Shown: positions 28,115-38,001, counted from the stretch's first letter. The stretch is DNA of 64,000 bases from Roseobacter sp. SK209-2-6 (GCF_000169455.1 NZ_AAYC01000006.1:1-64000), one strand, 5' to 3'. Notes: generated by a model from the letters alone, not told the origin. Program-made: numbers and translations.

Positions 28115-28143
28115 AAAAAAGGCGACCGGGAATGCCGGTCGCC
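28115..28143 (-). terminator. Intrinsic terminator after soxG
   Basis: GGCGACCGG / CCGGTCGCC stem with a 5-nt loop, T run on the minus strand, 37 bp past the soxG stop. It closes the sarcosine oxidase operon. Confidence 0.85.
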
Positions 28144-28179
28144 CTCATTCTTTGGCAAAGACTCAACAATCGGTTGAGG

Positions 28180-28746
28180 TCAGTATACCCCGACTGCAGA
28201 TTGCGGGTGGGCCGATGTTTTCAAAAGATCAAACATATAGGCACCAACCGAGCGGAAGCAGACCACGTAAAAAGCACCGTCTTCCTGCAACCAGAGAGCG
28301 GCGGCCACCTGTGCGGTGCGGCTGCGGCGGAAATCGCCTGCCTGGAACGCCGCCGGTGACAGATCAACCGGGCTGATCTTGGCCAGAACCTCGCGTGCAC
28401 CTTCGCCGGAGACCCGGAAAAAAGACCGCGCGTCAGAGACATTGGCCGCAAGCGCATGTTCGCCCTTCAGGGCCTCCGCCAGTTCAGCGGTTTTGGCGAC
28501 AGCCTCACCATAGGGAACCAGCAACAACAGCTCATCCGGGGACATCCAGGCGGCAGCGCCGCCCTCTGCCACTTCGATCTTTCCGCGTGCGGGCATCCCC
28601 GCGCCGGTGGCGGCCTTGACTGCCGCCGCCAGGGTCTTAGAGGAGAGATCGCCGCGCAGGGTGATCATGCCCTGCAGGCCAGCATCTTCGACAGTGGCGA
28701 TGCCCGAAAAACGGGCGCCGTTGGTCGCAGTAACAGGATTAGACAT
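28180..28746 (-). CDS. soxG: Sarcosine oxidase subunit gamma
   Basis: The small gamma subunit of heterotetrameric sarcosine oxidase, which oxidatively demethylates N-methylglycine to glycine with tetrahydrofolate as acceptor. The 188-residue product shows the family pattern WMSPDELLLLVP and the VSDARSFFRVSGEGAREVLAK segment shared with GcvT-like folds, then a RSRTAQVAAALWL stretch. The start MSNPVTATNG overlaps the soxA stop by 8 bp; an ATG 13 codons upstream lies deeper in soxA. Last gene of the operon soxB-D-A-G. Confidence 0.93.
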   Translation of the reverse strand: MSNPVTATNGARFSGIATVEDAGLQGMITLRGDLSSKTLAAAVKAATGAGMPARGKIEVAEGGAAAWMSPDELLLLVPYGEAVAKTAELAEALKGEHALAANVSDARSFFRVSGEGAREVLAKISPVDLSPAAFQAGDFRRSRTAQVAAALWLQEDGAFYVVCFRSVGAYMFDLLKTSAHPQSAVGVY

Positions 28747-31700
28747 TCTGCTTCTCCCCTTCCTTGTCGTAGAAGACCGGGTCAACGATCTTGGCTTGGT
28801 AGATCTTGCCGTCGGTGCCGGGGAACTCCAGCACTTCGCCCATACGCTTGGGTCCGTGCTTGACGAGGCCCATGGCGATGCCGCGGTCCAGGGTTGCGGA
28901 ATGGTAAGTCGAGGTGACCCGGCCGATCATATTGCGCTGGCCATTGGCATTGACGCCTTCACCCACCGCATAGGCACCATCGGGCAGAACCGAACCGTCA
29001 ACGGTCTCCAGACCAACCAGCTGCCAGCGTTCGGGGTCCGCCATGTGCGAGCGCTGCTGCGCGCGTTTGCCCAGGTAATCCTCTTTCTTCTTGGACAGCG
29101 CCCAGTTGAGGCCCAGATCCTGCGGAATGACAGTGCCGTCGGTTTCGTCACCGATCATGATAAAGCCTTTTTCGGCCCGCAGAATGTGCAGAGTTTCAGT
29201 GCCATAGGGCATGACGTTGAACTCTTTGCCTGCTTCCATCAGCGCATCCCAGAAAGCCTGGCCGTCAGAGGCCGCAACCGCGATCTCGTAGGACAGCTCT
29301 CCCGAGAAGGAGATCCGGTACGCGCGGGCGTCAAAGCCGCCGATCTTGCCGTCTCGCCATTCCATGAAGGGCAGCGCCTCTTTCGAGACATCCATGCCGC
29401 CGCCGGCTTTGGTGTTCAGCTTTTCCAGTACCTTGCGGGCTTTGGGGCCAACAACCGCAACCTGAGCATATTGCTCGGTCACATTGGCGACATAGACTTT
29501 CCAGTCCCACCATTCGGTCTGCAGCCATTCTTCCATCCAGCCGTGGATGCGCTCGGCACCGCCGGTGGTGGTGTGGCAGAGCCAGGTGTCCTCATCGATG
29601 CGGGCCACAACGCCGTCATCCATCAGGAAGCCATTCTCGGTGCACATCAGACCATAGCGGCATTTGCCGATCTTCAGTGTCGACATCATGTTGGTGTACA
29701 TCATGTCTAGGAATTTGCCCGCATCCGGGCCTTTGACGATCAGCTTACCCAGAGTGGAGGCATCCAGCAGGCCGAGGTTCTCGCGGGTGTTCTTCACTTC
29801 GCGGTTCACCGCGTCATGGCGGCTTTCACCGCTGCGGGTATAGGCGAAGGGACGGCGCCACTGGCCAACCGGCTCCCAATCCGCGCCGTTGCTATCGTTC
29901 CAGTCATAGATCGGTGTCTTGCGCACCGGCTGGAAAATGTCGCCACGGGCTTCGCCACCGATAACACCCAAAGAGATCGGGTGGAACGGTGGACGGAAGG
30001 TGGTGGTGCCCACCTGCGGGATCTCCGAACCCAGGCTGTCGGCAAGGATCGCAAGGCCATTGATGTTCGAAAGCTTGCCCTGATCGGTCGCCATGCCCAA
30101 AGTGGTGTAACGCTTGGTGTGCTCAACGCTTTCATAACCTTCGCGTGCTGCCAGCTGCACGTCGGAAACCTTGACGTCGTTCTGGTAGTCCAGCCAGGTC
30201 TTCATGCGCAGCTTGATGTCAGCTTTGGCCGGCATCAGCCAGACCGCTTCCATCTGGGCTTCGTCTTCAGAGGCACCTTGCGACGCAGCCACGGATTTGG
30301 CCGGGAAACCAGCAGCTTCCGCTGCCTTGGAGCCTGCCGCAGCTGCGTCTTCCAGTACGGCGCCCAGGCCCAGAGGGCCGCTGGCGGAACCGGCTGTTAC
30401 CACAAAGCCCTCACCATCGGCACCCAGTGGCGGGCGCGCGGGATCGGGACGGAAATGCGCCTGGGCTTCGTCCCAGGTCAGTTTGCCGCCGCAGTGCGAC
30501 CAGAGGTGCACAACCGGGGACCAGCCGCCGGACATGGCAACAGCATCCGCTTCGACTTCCTCACGGGCGCCGCCTTCACCGTTTTGGGCGCAGATCGCGA
30601 CCTTGGTGACACGCGGGCCATCCTTCACTTTGGCAATGGCACGGCCCAGCTCAACCCGGATGCCTTTTTCGCGCACGGCTTCCATCAAGGCGCCGCCGCC
30701 GGTTTCGCGGGCATCCACCACGCGCACCACTTCGACACCGGCCTCATGCAGCGCCAGAGCGGTTCGATAGGCATCGTCATTGTTGGTCGCGACCACGACT
30801 TTCTGCCCTGGGTTCACGCCCCAGTTCACCAGATAGTCGCGCATGGAACCGGCCAGCATCACGCCCGGCACATCGTTGCCCGCAAAGGAGAGAGGACGTT
30901 CGATGGCACCGGTCGCGGTGACGATCTGGCTGGCACGGATCCGCCACAGACGGTGGCGCGGACCACCCTGCCCCGGCACGTGATCGGTCAGACGCTCATA
31001 ACCCAGGGCATAGCCGTGGTCATAGACGCCAGAGCCCATGCAGCGGTCGCGCAGGGTGACATTTTCCATGCCGCGCAGCTCTTCCAGGGTCTTCTCGATC
31101 CAGGTCTCTGGCGTGTCACCATCAATGGTGCCGCCATCAACCGGCGCGCGGCCGCCCCAATGGTTGTTCTGCTCCATGAGCATGACTTTGGCACCGGTTG
31201 CCGCAGCCGCTTTGGCCGCCTGCAGACCGGCAACACCGCCGCCAATGACCAGCACGTCACAGAAGAAGTAGAAATGCTCGTAGGTATCGGCATCCTTCAG
31301 CTCTTTGTCCGGGGCAGCGCCCAGACCGGCAGAGCGGCGGATGATCGGCTCATAGACGTGCTTCCACAGCGGACGCGGGTGGATGAACATCTTATAATAG
31401 AAGCCGGCAGTCAGGAAGCGGCTGAGTTTGTTGTTGATCGACAGAACGTCGAATTCCAGGCTCGGCCAGTGGTTCTGCGACTGCGCGGTCAGACCCGAGA
31501 ACAGCTCGGTTGTGGTGGCGCGCTGGTTCGGCTCATAGCGGTCACCCACACCCAGCTGCATCAGCGCATTGGGTTCCTCGGAACCGGATGCGACAACACC
31601 ACGAGGGCGGTGATACTTGAACGAACGGCCCATCATCATCTGATCATTGGACAGCAGTGCAGAGGCCAGGGTATCCCCGGCATAACCCTTCATACGTTTA

Positions 31701-31771
31701 CCGTTGAAGGTGAACTCGATCTGTTTGGAGCGGTCGATCAGCCGGCCCTGATTGGCAAGACGCGTGCTCAT
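28739..31771 (-). CDS. soxA: Sarcosine oxidase subunit alpha
   Basis: The 1010-residue alpha subunit that binds NAD and folate. Order of parts: an N-terminal ferredoxin-like region (IEFTFNGKRMKGYAGDTLASALL), a Rossmann domain with VLVIGGGVAGLQAAKAA near residue 170 and a second nucleotide-binding unit near 340, and from about residue 610 a GcvT-like aminomethyltransferase domain that carries folate (RESRHDAVNREVKNTRENLGLLDAS, KFLDMMYTN). Length is normal. It lies 157 bp after soxD; that gap contains a palindromic repeat (31836-31904). Confidence 0.97.
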   Translation of the reverse strand: MSTRLANQGRLIDRSKQIEFTFNGKRMKGYAGDTLASALLSNDQMMMGRSFKYHRPRGVVASGSEEPNALMQLGVGDRYEPNQRATTTELFSGLTAQSQNHWPSLEFDVLSINNKLSRFLTAGFYYKMFIHPRPLWKHVYEPIIRRSAGLGAAPDKELKDADTYEHFYFFCDVLVIGGGVAGLQAAKAAAATGAKVMLMEQNNHWGGRAPVDGGTIDGDTPETWIEKTLEELRGMENVTLRDRCMGSGVYDHGYALGYERLTDHVPGQGGPRHRLWRIRASQIVTATGAIERPLSFAGNDVPGVMLAGSMRDYLVNWGVNPGQKVVVATNNDDAYRTALALHEAGVEVVRVVDARETGGGALMEAVREKGIRVELGRAIAKVKDGPRVTKVAICAQNGEGGAREEVEADAVAMSGGWSPVVHLWSHCGGKLTWDEAQAHFRPDPARPPLGADGEGFVVTAGSASGPLGLGAVLEDAAAAGSKAAEAAGFPAKSVAASQGASEDEAQMEAVWLMPAKADIKLRMKTWLDYQNDVKVSDVQLAAREGYESVEHTKRYTTLGMATDQGKLSNINGLAILADSLGSEIPQVGTTTFRPPFHPISLGVIGGEARGDIFQPVRKTPIYDWNDSNGADWEPVGQWRRPFAYTRSGESRHDAVNREVKNTRENLGLLDASTLGKLIVKGPDAGKFLDMMYTNMMSTLKIGKCRYGLMCTENGFLMDDGVVARIDEDTWLCHTTTGGAERIHGWMEEWLQTEWWDWKVYVANVTEQYAQVAVVGPKARKVLEKLNTKAGGGMDVSKEALPFMEWRDGKIGGFDARAYRISFSGELSYEIAVAASDGQAFWDALMEAGKEFNVMPYGTETLHILRAEKGFIMIGDETDGTVIPQDLGLNWALSKKKEDYLGKRAQQRSHMADPERWQLVGLETVDGSVLPDGAYAVGEGVNANGQRNMIGRVTSTYHSATLDRGIAMGLVKHGPKRMGEVLEFPGTDGKIYQAKIVDPVFYDKEGEKQNV

Positions 31772-31835
31772 GTTGAGGACCTTTCAAAGGTGAAATTGCA
31801 GACCAGGCTGCAAGTGAACTCTGAGGGGAGCGCCA

Positions 31836-31904
31836 GACCCTGGGTGGGTGCGAAGCGCCCTCCCGTGGGGAGGGTCGGGCGCTGCCCGGCTATGCTGCCG
31901 GGCA
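31836..31904. repeat. Intergenic palindromic repeat, copy 2 (soxD-soxA gap)
   Basis: Same architecture as the copy at 4994-5084: CTGGGTGGGTGCGAAGCGCC then CTCCC, a 2-nt gap here in place of 29 nt there, GGGAGGGTCGGGCGC, and a second hairpin TGCCCGGC-6nt-GCCGGGCA. It lies inside an operon between soxD and soxA, so its RNA hairpin could affect mRNA stability or relative expression. Confidence 0.75.
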
Positions 31905-31928
31905 AGGACCGATTGGAAAGGAAGCGGA

Positions 31929-32270
31929 TCATTTCTGACCATCCGTGAATTCGCGCCAGGTCCAGCCCGGACGCTTGGCGGAGATCTTGTCCTTGATCTC
32001 CTGCGGCGGCTCGGTTGTCTGGGCGCTATAGGTGCCAAAGACTTCCAGGGTCATGGTGCAGCGGGCAGCATGAAACCACTTGCCGCAGCCATTCGCGTGC
32101 CGCCAGCGTTCAAAATGAACGCCCTTGGGGTTTTCGCGCATGAACAGGTAGTCATGGAACTCATCATCGTTCGAGCCAGGGCCAAAGCGCTTCAGATGCG
32201 CTTCGCCGCCCGCGGCCAATTCGGTTTCTTCGGCTTTGACGCCGCAGTAGGGACATTCCAGGATCAGCAT
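31929..32270 (-). CDS. soxD: Sarcosine oxidase subunit delta
   Basis: The 113-residue zinc-binding delta subunit of heterotetrameric sarcosine oxidase. The start MLILECPYCG gives Cys-6 and Cys-9; His-58 and Cys-62 in RHANGCGKWF complete the zinc site known from this family. It lies between soxB and soxA. The 277-bp gap to soxB is wider than usual and contains a small membrane-protein frame on the other strand. Confidence 0.95.
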   Translation of the reverse strand: MLILECPYCGVKAEETELAAGGEAHLKRFGPGSNDDEFHDYLFMRENPKGVHFERWRHANGCGKWFHAARCTMTLEVFGTYSAQTTEPPQEIKDKISAKRPGWTWREFTDGQK

Positions 32271-32320
32271 TGCGCTACTCCTCGCTTGAAAATTTGTGAC
32301 CGCATGCTCAGGTAGAGAAC

Positions 32321-32515
32321 ATGAGTATCGGACCGTATATTACAGCGTTCACCGCCATCGCCGTCTTTGCTGCAGGTGTCTGGCTTCTCATCAGAAGCCG
32401 CACCCGCAAGAAACAACAAAGACAAACCCATTCGCCACACTCTCCAGGCCCCGGCTATGATAGAGCCGAAGCAATTCGGCAGGGTGTCATGGGCGACAAC
32501 GGGCACGATCGCTGA
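32321..32515 (+). CDS. Possible small single-span membrane protein, antisense in the sox operon
   Basis: A 64-codon frame with ATG preceded by AGGTAGAG at suitable spacing. The product has one convincing span (ITAFTAIAVFAAGVWLLI, residues 7-24), then RSRTRKKQQR, obeying the positive-inside rule, and a polar tail. It fills most of the unusual soxB-soxD gap on the opposite strand. No known family recognised. The topology and ribosome-binding site argue for a real gene, but its size and antisense position mean it could be chance. Confidence 0.45.
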   Translation: MSIGPYITAFTAIAVFAAGVWLLIRSRTRKKQQRQTHSPHSPGPGYDRAEAIRQGVMGDNGHDR

Positions 32516-32547
32516 ACCATTCTTTCCTGATTTCTCAGGAAACCGCA

Positions 32548-33792
32548 TCAGTGAGCCACGCCCGCAGCGACGCTCTCGTCGATGAATTTGCCTTCCTTGA
32601 AGCGGTTCATCGAGAACTCCTCGGTCAGCGGCGAATGGCCGGTGGCCATCAGTTCCGCCATGGCCCAGCCAGATCCCGGGATCGACTTAAAGCCGCCGGT
32701 GCCCCAGCCGCAGTTGACAAAGCAGTTGCCAACCGGGGTTTTGGAGATCAGCGGCGAGCGGTCGCCGGTCACATCCACAATGCCGCCCCACTGGCGCAGC
32801 ATCTTCAGACGACTGACCATCGGGAAGGTCTCGCAAAGCGCGCGCACGGTTTCCTCGATATGGTGGAAAGAGCCGCGCTGGGTGTAGTTGTTGAACCCGT
32901 CGGTGCCGCCGCCGATGACCATCTCACCCTTGTCGGACTGGGACATATAGCCATGCACGGTATTGGCCATGACAACCACATCCATGCAGGGTTTGATCGG
33001 CTCGGAAACCATGGCCTGCAGCGCAACGCTCTCCATCGGCAGGCGGAAGCCGGCCATTTCGGACAGAACCGAGGCGTTGCCTGCAACGATCATACCGATC
33101 TTGTCGCAATCGATGGCACCCTTGGTGGTGTCGACACCTGCAACGCGGCCACCTTCGGTGCGCACGCCAGTCACTTCGCATTTCTGGATGATGTCCATAC
33201 CCATATCAGAGCAGGCACGCGCATAGGCCCAGGCCACCGCATCGTGACGGGCAGTGCCGCCGCGCTCTTGCCAGAGACCACCCAGAACGGGGTAACGGGG
33301 ACCATGCAGATTGATGATCGGCACGATTTCTTTCACGCGCTCCGGCGAGATCCACTCGGTCTGAACACCCTGCAGCGCGTTGGCGTGTGCCGTACGCTTG
33401 TAGCCACGGATTTCATGCTCGGTCTGCGCCAGCATGATGACGCCGCGGGGGCTGAACATCACGTTGTAGTTCAGATCCTGCGACATGGTCTCATAGAGGC
33501 TGCGCGCCTTTTCATAGATCGCAGCCGAAGGGTCCTGCAGGTAGTTCGAGCGGATGATGGTGGTGTTACGGCCGGTGTTGCCGCCGCCCAGCCAGCCCTT
33601 TTCAACAATTGCGACATTGGTAATGCCGTAATTCTTGCCAAGGTAATAGGCGGTGGCCAGGCCATGGCCGCCGGCACCAACGATAACAACATCGTAGTGG
33701 CGTTTGGGTTCAGGTGAGCGCCAAGCGCGCTCCCATCCGGTGTGGTAGCGCAGAGCTTCCCTGGCGACCGCAAAGGCAGAATAACGTTTCAT
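32548..33792 (-). CDS. soxB: Sarcosine oxidase subunit beta
   Basis: The 414-residue catalytic subunit, binding FAD and covalent FMN. The dinucleotide-binding motif VVIVGAGGHGLATAYYL starts at residue 35. His-183 in TARHDAV fits the family histidine that carries FMN (by recall of the family, not computed). FVNCGWGTGGFKSIPGSG near the C-terminus is the flavin-binding end segment. Start MKRYSAFAVAREALRYHTGW is the standard family N-terminus; an extension of 32 codons upstream is not used. First gene of the operon, so sarcosine from choline or glycine-betaine breakdown is the likely substrate source. Confidence 0.95.
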   Translation of the reverse strand: MKRYSAFAVAREALRYHTGWERAWRSPEPKRHYDVVIVGAGGHGLATAYYLGKNYGITNVAIVEKGWLGGGNTGRNTTIIRSNYLQDPSAAIYEKARSLYETMSQDLNYNVMFSPRGVIMLAQTEHEIRGYKRTAHANALQGVQTEWISPERVKEIVPIINLHGPRYPVLGGLWQERGGTARHDAVAWAYARACSDMGMDIIQKCEVTGVRTEGGRVAGVDTTKGAIDCDKIGMIVAGNASVLSEMAGFRLPMESVALQAMVSEPIKPCMDVVVMANTVHGYMSQSDKGEMVIGGGTDGFNNYTQRGSFHHIEETVRALCETFPMVSRLKMLRQWGGIVDVTGDRSPLISKTPVGNCFVNCGWGTGGFKSIPGSGWAMAELMATGHSPLTEEFSMNRFKEGKFIDESVAAGVAH

Positions 33793-34038
33793 GGGCGAAT
33801 CCGATGCTTCGTGACTGCCCACTGGTATGCCCGAGGCCCATCGCAATTCTGCGCCGTTTATCGTCGCTATCTTGCACCTTTGCGACATTGGGTCAATTCG
33901 ACCCTCCCCCGCTAGAAAAGGCCCAATCAGCCTCAGATCGTCACATTCGCCAACATAGACCTTTTGTCTGGCCCCCTCCCCCTATAGATGGTGCAGCAGA
34001 CCACGGGTGCCCCAAGCCGCGCCCAGATCGGAGAGGCA

Positions 34039-35277
34039 ATGGTTTTCTGGATCGTTATCACCTTTGTAGCACTGGCCATTTCAGGGCTTTTGGCACTTAT
34101 CCTGCTGCGCAGCCATCAAAATGGAGAACCGCCAGCGGCCTATGATTTGCGCGTCTACCAGCAGCAGTTGCGCGACGTGGAAAAGGACCTGGCGCGCGGT
34201 GTGATCAACCCGAGCGACGCAGAGCGTATCCGAACCGAAGTTTCGCGCCGCATTTTGGCGACAGATGCACAGCTGCAAAGCCAAACGCAAGGCGCATCTC
34301 AGCCACTTGGCCTTAGCCGCAGTACAGCCCTGATCAGCGCTGTTGTGATCGTTGCAGGCACCCTTGGCCTCTATCAGATCCTGGGCGCTCCGGGATATGG
34401 GGATATGGGGCTTTCCACTCGTATTGAAGCCTCTGCAAGTTACGCCCAGAGCCGCCCCAGCCAAGCGGAGGCAGAGGAGGCCACCCCTGCTGCGGCAGAA
34501 CCGCAAGCCGAGCAAAGCTACCTCGATTTGGTGGCACAACTGCGCAAGACTGCGGGCGAGCGCCCGGATGACGCCCAGGGGCAAGCTTTGTTGGCACAAC
34601 ATGAGGCCAATCTCGGAAACTTCAAAGCCGCCTATAACGCCAAGCAGAACTACATCACGATCATGTCCGGCGATCTTGAAGCACAGGACTATGGAGAACT
34701 GGCAGAACTGATGATCATGGCAACTGGGGGCTATGTCTCGCCAGAGGCCGAGGAGATCCTGAACAGGGTCTTTGCCATGGATCCCTCAAACGGTCCGGCA
34801 CGCTACTATCTCGGCCTGCTACAAGGGCAGTTGGACCGGCCCGATATCGCTTTCCGTATCTGGGTCGACACGCTGCGTGCGGGCCCCGCGGGCGCCCCTT
34901 GGATCCAGGGTATTGAAGCCCAGATAGAGAACATGGCCCTGCGCGCCGGTATCGACTACCGCCCTATCGCGCCCCCGACGGCCGCGGCCTCTGGTTTGGC
35001 AGGTCCTTCCTCCGAGGAAGTAGAGGCCGCACAGAGCCTCAGCGCTGAGGACCGCGTGGCCATGATCCGCAATATGGTAGATGGGCTTTCTGACCGGTTA
35101 GCCAATGACGGCGGAACCCCTCCGGAGTGGGCGCGGTTGATCAAGGCCCTGACGGTTTTGGGAGAGCAAGATCGCGCCGCCGCCATCTATGCAGAGGCCA
35201 AAACGCGATTTGCGGAAACGCCCGAGGCTCTGGCTCTGATTGAAACAACCGCTGCAGAGGCAGGATTGAGCGAATGA
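34039..35277 (+). CDS. ccmI: Cytochrome c maturation protein CcmI
   Basis: CcmI brings apocytochrome c to the heme ligation machinery. The 412-residue protein has a first span (about residues 2-21), a cytoplasmic loop with [22 protein letters not shown], a second span (about 96-115) and a periplasmic TPR-type domain (about 165-412). The layout is that of alphaproteobacterial CcmI. Start MVFWIVITF, with GAGAGG just upstream, is preferred to a frame 17 codons longer. It overlaps ruvX by 4 bp. The other ccm genes (ccmA, ccmB) lie far away at the left edge. Confidence 0.92.
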   Translation: MVFWIVITFVALAISGLLALILLRSHQNGEPPAAYDLRVYQQQLRDVEKDLARGVINPSDAERIRTEVSRRILATDAQLQSQTQGASQPLGLSRSTALISAVVIVAGTLGLYQILGAPGYGDMGLSTRIEASASYAQSRPSQAEAEEATPAAAEPQAEQSYLDLVAQLRKTAGERPDDAQGQALLAQHEANLGNFKAAYNAKQNYITIMSGDLEAQDYGELAELMIMATGGYVSPEAEEILNRVFAMDPSNGPARYYLGLLQGQLDRPDIAFRIWVDTLRAGPAGAPWIQGIEAQIENMALRAGIDYRPIAPPTAAASGLAGPSSEEVEAAQSLSAEDRVAMIRNMVDGLSDRLANDGGTPPEWARLIKALTVLGEQDRAAAIYAEAKTRFAETPEALALIETTAAEAGLSE

Positions 35278-35747
35278 TCTGTGAAACTATCGAAGAATTT
35301 GCTCAGGCCGTTCCCGGCTTTACGGCGCTTGCAGGGTTGGATTTTGGCGAAAAAACCATTGGTATCGCCATCTCCGACCGCATTGGTGCAGTGGCCACAC
35401 CGCTGGAAACCATTCGCCGCAAGAAGTTCACCCTCGACGCAGAACGCCTGTTTGAAATCACCAAAGCCCGCGAGATCGGCGGCTTGGTGCTGGGCCTGCC
35501 CCGCAACATGGACGGAAGTGAGGGTCCTCGCTGTCAAAAGACCCGCGCATTTGCCCGGAATCTGGAAAAGCTCACCGAGTTGCCAATCACCTTCTGGGAC
35601 GAACGCCTCAGCACTGTCGCGGCAGAAAGAGCGCTTCTTGAGGCAGATACGTCACGCAAACGTCGCGCAGAGGTTATCGATCACGTTGCCGCTTCCTATA
35701 TTCTACAGGGAGCTTTGGATCGCATGAGGCATATGAAAGATGGCTGA
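35274..35747 (+). CDS. ruvX: Putative pre-16S rRNA nuclease / Holliday junction resolvase RuvX (YqgF)
   Basis: A 157-residue RNase H-fold nuclease of the YqgF family, needed for 16S rRNA 5' end maturation in E. coli. [15 protein letters not shown] near residue 21 supplies the first acidic residue, [13 protein letters not shown] the second strand, and FWDERLST and [10 protein letters not shown] the remaining acidic positions. The ATG overlaps the ccmI stop (ATGA) and the stop overlaps the DUF1289 gene by 8 bp, a tight operon. Confidence 0.93.
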   Translation: MICETIEEFAQAVPGFTALAGLDFGEKTIGIAISDRIGAVATPLETIRRKKFTLDAERLFEITKAREIGGLVLGLPRNMDGSEGPRCQKTRAFARNLEKLTELPITFWDERLSTVAAERALLEADTSRKRRAEVIDHVAASYILQGALDRMRHMKDG

Positions 35748-35982
35748 CAACAACAGCGACGGCGTTTGGCAGCGCGATGAAATTCAATCGCCCTGTGTGA
35801 AAATCTGCGTCGTGCACCCAGAGGCGCGGATTTGCACCGGCTGCTACCGTTCGATCGAAGAGATCACCGGCTGGTCAAAGATGTCCAATGAGGAACGACG
35901 GGGTGTGATGGAAGAATTGCCCACGCGCGCCAAAGGGCTGACCAAGCGTCGTGGCGGACGCGCTGCCCGGATGAACCGCTAA
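35740..35982 (+). CDS. DUF1289 small cysteine-motif protein
   Basis: An 80-residue protein of the DUF1289 family. The fingerprint is [29 protein letters not shown]: four cysteines in C-x3-C-x8-C-x2-C spacing, likely to bind a metal. It ends in an Arg/Gly/Lys-rich tail ([13 protein letters not shown]). It overlaps ruvX by 8 bp and closes the ccmI-ruvX operon. The molecular role is unknown. Confidence 0.88.
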   Translation: MADNNSDGVWQRDEIQSPCVKICVVHPEARICTGCYRSIEEITGWSKMSNEERRGVMEELPTRAKGLTKRRGGRAARMNR

Positions 35983-36074
35983 CAGGCCTGTTGTTTTCTT
36001 ATACTCCCCCCCTTTGCCTCCAACTAAGTGCAAAGAATGCGCTTTCCCTTCGCATTGGGTAAACGGGCAAGCAA

Positions 36075-36869
36075 TCAGGGCAAGCTCAGCCAGGCTGGAA
36101 CACCTCCGACAAGGTCTGGGCGAAAGTAGGCAATGGCCCGCCCCTCCGCCTGCTCTGGGGCCTCCGGAGCCCAGAGCGCAACACCGTGCAGACAAAGGCG
36201 ATGCATCAGATAGCTCTCACCGGGTTTGGCAAACACGGTGACCCTCTTGCAGGTTTCAAATACCTCAGCCCGCGCCGCCTTGTAGGCCTCTGTCACATCC
36301 ACCAGATGCCATTCTTCAGGCTCAATCCCTTTATAGGCCGCAGAAAACCCGCGGCGCATAACCTCATGACTTCCTTCCCAAATCACCAGTGGGGCCGCTT
36401 GTGGAGAGGATAGATTCAACGGGATGCCCAACACCCAAGCATGGGGTTCTTCCACCCGGCGATTGCGGCTGTCACCAAACATTTTCACCCCATCCACATG
36501 GGCCGCATCGCGGCGCAGGCGATAGCCAAAGGCCGCCTCTCCTTCGCCCGCGCGTGGTTTGGGGTAGCCCGGATAGGTGATAGAGAGTTGCGCCCGATGC
36601 AGAGCAGGCAGCGCCCCCAGGTGTTCTTTGATGAACTCCACAGCATTGCCTTTTAGCGGCGTCCCATCAGGGAGGCTCCCGTCAGGGAAGTTTTCAAGTG
36701 CATCAACCCCGATGAACCAGGTTCCTTCACAATCCATCCAATGCTGGTGCTCTGGATTGCGGGCTGCGGCCTGGCCCATGGGCAACGCCTGCTGGGCCCA
36801 AGTTAAAATTGCCGGGTCCTGCTGGAAACGGATCCAGCCTCGGGACAAAAACTGCTGGTAATCACTCAT
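36075..36869 (-). CDS. Putative Fe(II)/2-oxoglutarate oxygenase (phytanoyl-CoA dioxygenase-like)
   Basis: A 264-residue protein with the jelly-roll oxygenase pattern: H-x-D in RDAAHVDGVK near residue 139, a distal histidine in LMHRLCLHGV near residue 230, and an arginine in GRAIAYFRPDL that could anchor 2-oxoglutarate. The assignment rests on these three spaced elements, so the superfamily is likely but the substrate unknown. It stands alone between DUF1289 and dusA, convergent with the ruvX operon. Confidence 0.6.
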   Translation of the reverse strand: MSDYQQFLSRGWIRFQQDPAILTWAQQALPMGQAAARNPEHQHWMDCEGTWFIGVDALENFPDGSLPDGTPLKGNAVEFIKEHLGALPALHRAQLSITYPGYPKPRAGEGEAAFGYRLRRDAAHVDGVKMFGDSRNRRVEEPHAWVLGIPLNLSSPQAAPLVIWEGSHEVMRRGFSAAYKGIEPEEWHLVDVTEAYKAARAEVFETCKRVTVFAKPGESYLMHRLCLHGVALWAPEAPEQAEGRAIAYFRPDLVGGVPAWLSLP

Positions 36870-36996
36870 ACCTCGATACCCCGGCGCTTATTGACTAGAG
36901 GGATATTGCAGAACCCGCGCCCCTTGTTCAGCCTGGATTCCGGCACTCTTTTTCTTGCCTGCGGCAGAATTTGTCAGGCTAGGATTCAAAGCATCT

Positions 36997-38001
36997 TTAC
37001 GCTTCAGCGCAACTGAATTTGCTACCATCAGGAATCAAGCGCTGTTCGACCAGTTCTGGCCCCGCTCCTTTGCGACTCACGCCTTCGGAGAGTTGCCGAC
37101 GCCAGGCCCGCGCGCCGGGACGGCCCGCAAATGCTCCCAGCATATGGCGCGTGATCTGATGCAGACGTGCGCCCTTGGACATCTCCGCCTCAATATAGGG
37201 CAGCATGTCTCGGACGGCCGCCACAGGGTCTGTTACTTCTCCGGTTCCAAAAACCAGGGGATCCGCTTCAGCCAGAATATCTGCCGGTTGGTGATAGGCC
37301 GCACGCCCAACCATGACGCCATCTAGCCCCCGCTCCAGATGCGGCAGCGCTTCCAGCAAAGAGGCAATACCCCCATTTAAGGAGATGTGCAGATCTGGAA
37401 AGGCCTGCTTCATCTCATGCACCAACTCGTAGTCCAGTGGTGGAATATCACGATTTTCCTTAGGGCTTAGCCCCTGCAACCAGGCCTTGCGCGCATGAAT
37501 TGTCACGCGCTGGCACCCTGCCGCGCGGATTTTCTCCAGAAATCGCGGAAGAACCTCTCTGGGCTCCTGATCATCCACACCAATCCGGCATTTCACCGTG
37601 ACCTCCACCGCTACTTTGGCCTGCATGGCAGCGACGCAATCCGCAACCAGATCGGGGGATTTCATCAGTATGGCGCCAAAAGCACCAGATTGAACCCGGT
37701 CACTGGGACAGCCACAGTTGAGGTTGATTTCATCATAACCCGCCTCCGCGCCATGTCTTGCAGCCTGGGCCAGCTCAACCGGGTCCGCCCCTCCAAGTTG
37801 CAACGCAAGGGGATGTTCTTCGGCATTATGATCCAAAAGATGAAGCGCCCCACCACGAACCAAAGCAGGTGCGGTCACCATCTCAGTATAAAGCAGCGCT
37901 TCATGACACAGCAGACGGTGAAAAAAACGGCAATGCCTATCTGTCCAATCCATCATGGGTGCCACGCTTAAACGCGCTGCTTTTTGTGCGTTGTTTTTCA
38001 A
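36997..38001 (-). CDS. dusA: tRNA-dihydrouridine(20/20a) synthase DusA
   Basis: Flavin enzyme reducing U20/U20a in the D-loop of tRNA. The 334-residue product has LSVAPMMDWTDRHCRFFHRL at the start, the catalytic cysteine in NLNCGCPSDRVQSGAFGA (Cys of the conserved NxNxGCP motif), and VKCRIGVDDQE with the HARKAWLQGLSPKENR segment typical of DusA. A degraded integrase and phage island begins within 300 bp of its 5' end; the coding start looks intact, so the first codons may have been rebuilt by integration. Confidence 0.95.
   Translation of the reverse strand: MKNNAQKAARLSVAPMMDWTDRHCRFFHRLLCHEALLYTEMVTAPALVRGGALHLLDHNAEEHPLALQLGGADPVELAQAARHGAEAGYDEINLNCGCPSDRVQSGAFGAILMKSPDLVADCVAAMQAKVAVEVTVKCRIGVDDQEPREVLPRFLEKIRAAGCQRVTIHARKAWLQGLSPKENRDIPPLDYELVHEMKQAFPDLHISLNGGIASLLEALPHLERGLDGVMVGRAAYHQPADILAEADPLVFGTGEVTDPVAAVRDMLPYIEAEMSKGARLHQITRHMLGAFAGRPGARAWRRQLSEGVSRKGAGPELVEQRLIPDGSKFSCAEA

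Noticed and set aside
29816-31948. Long open frame of about 710 codons on the plus strand opposite soxA
   Set aside because: It lies entirely antisense to a gene with clear domains, has a His/Gly/Thr-rich composition typical of antisense GC-rich frames, and has no ribosome-binding site.
32551-33717. Open frame of about 390 codons opposite soxB
   Set aside because: Antisense shadow; the soxB side has flavin motifs and a normal start.
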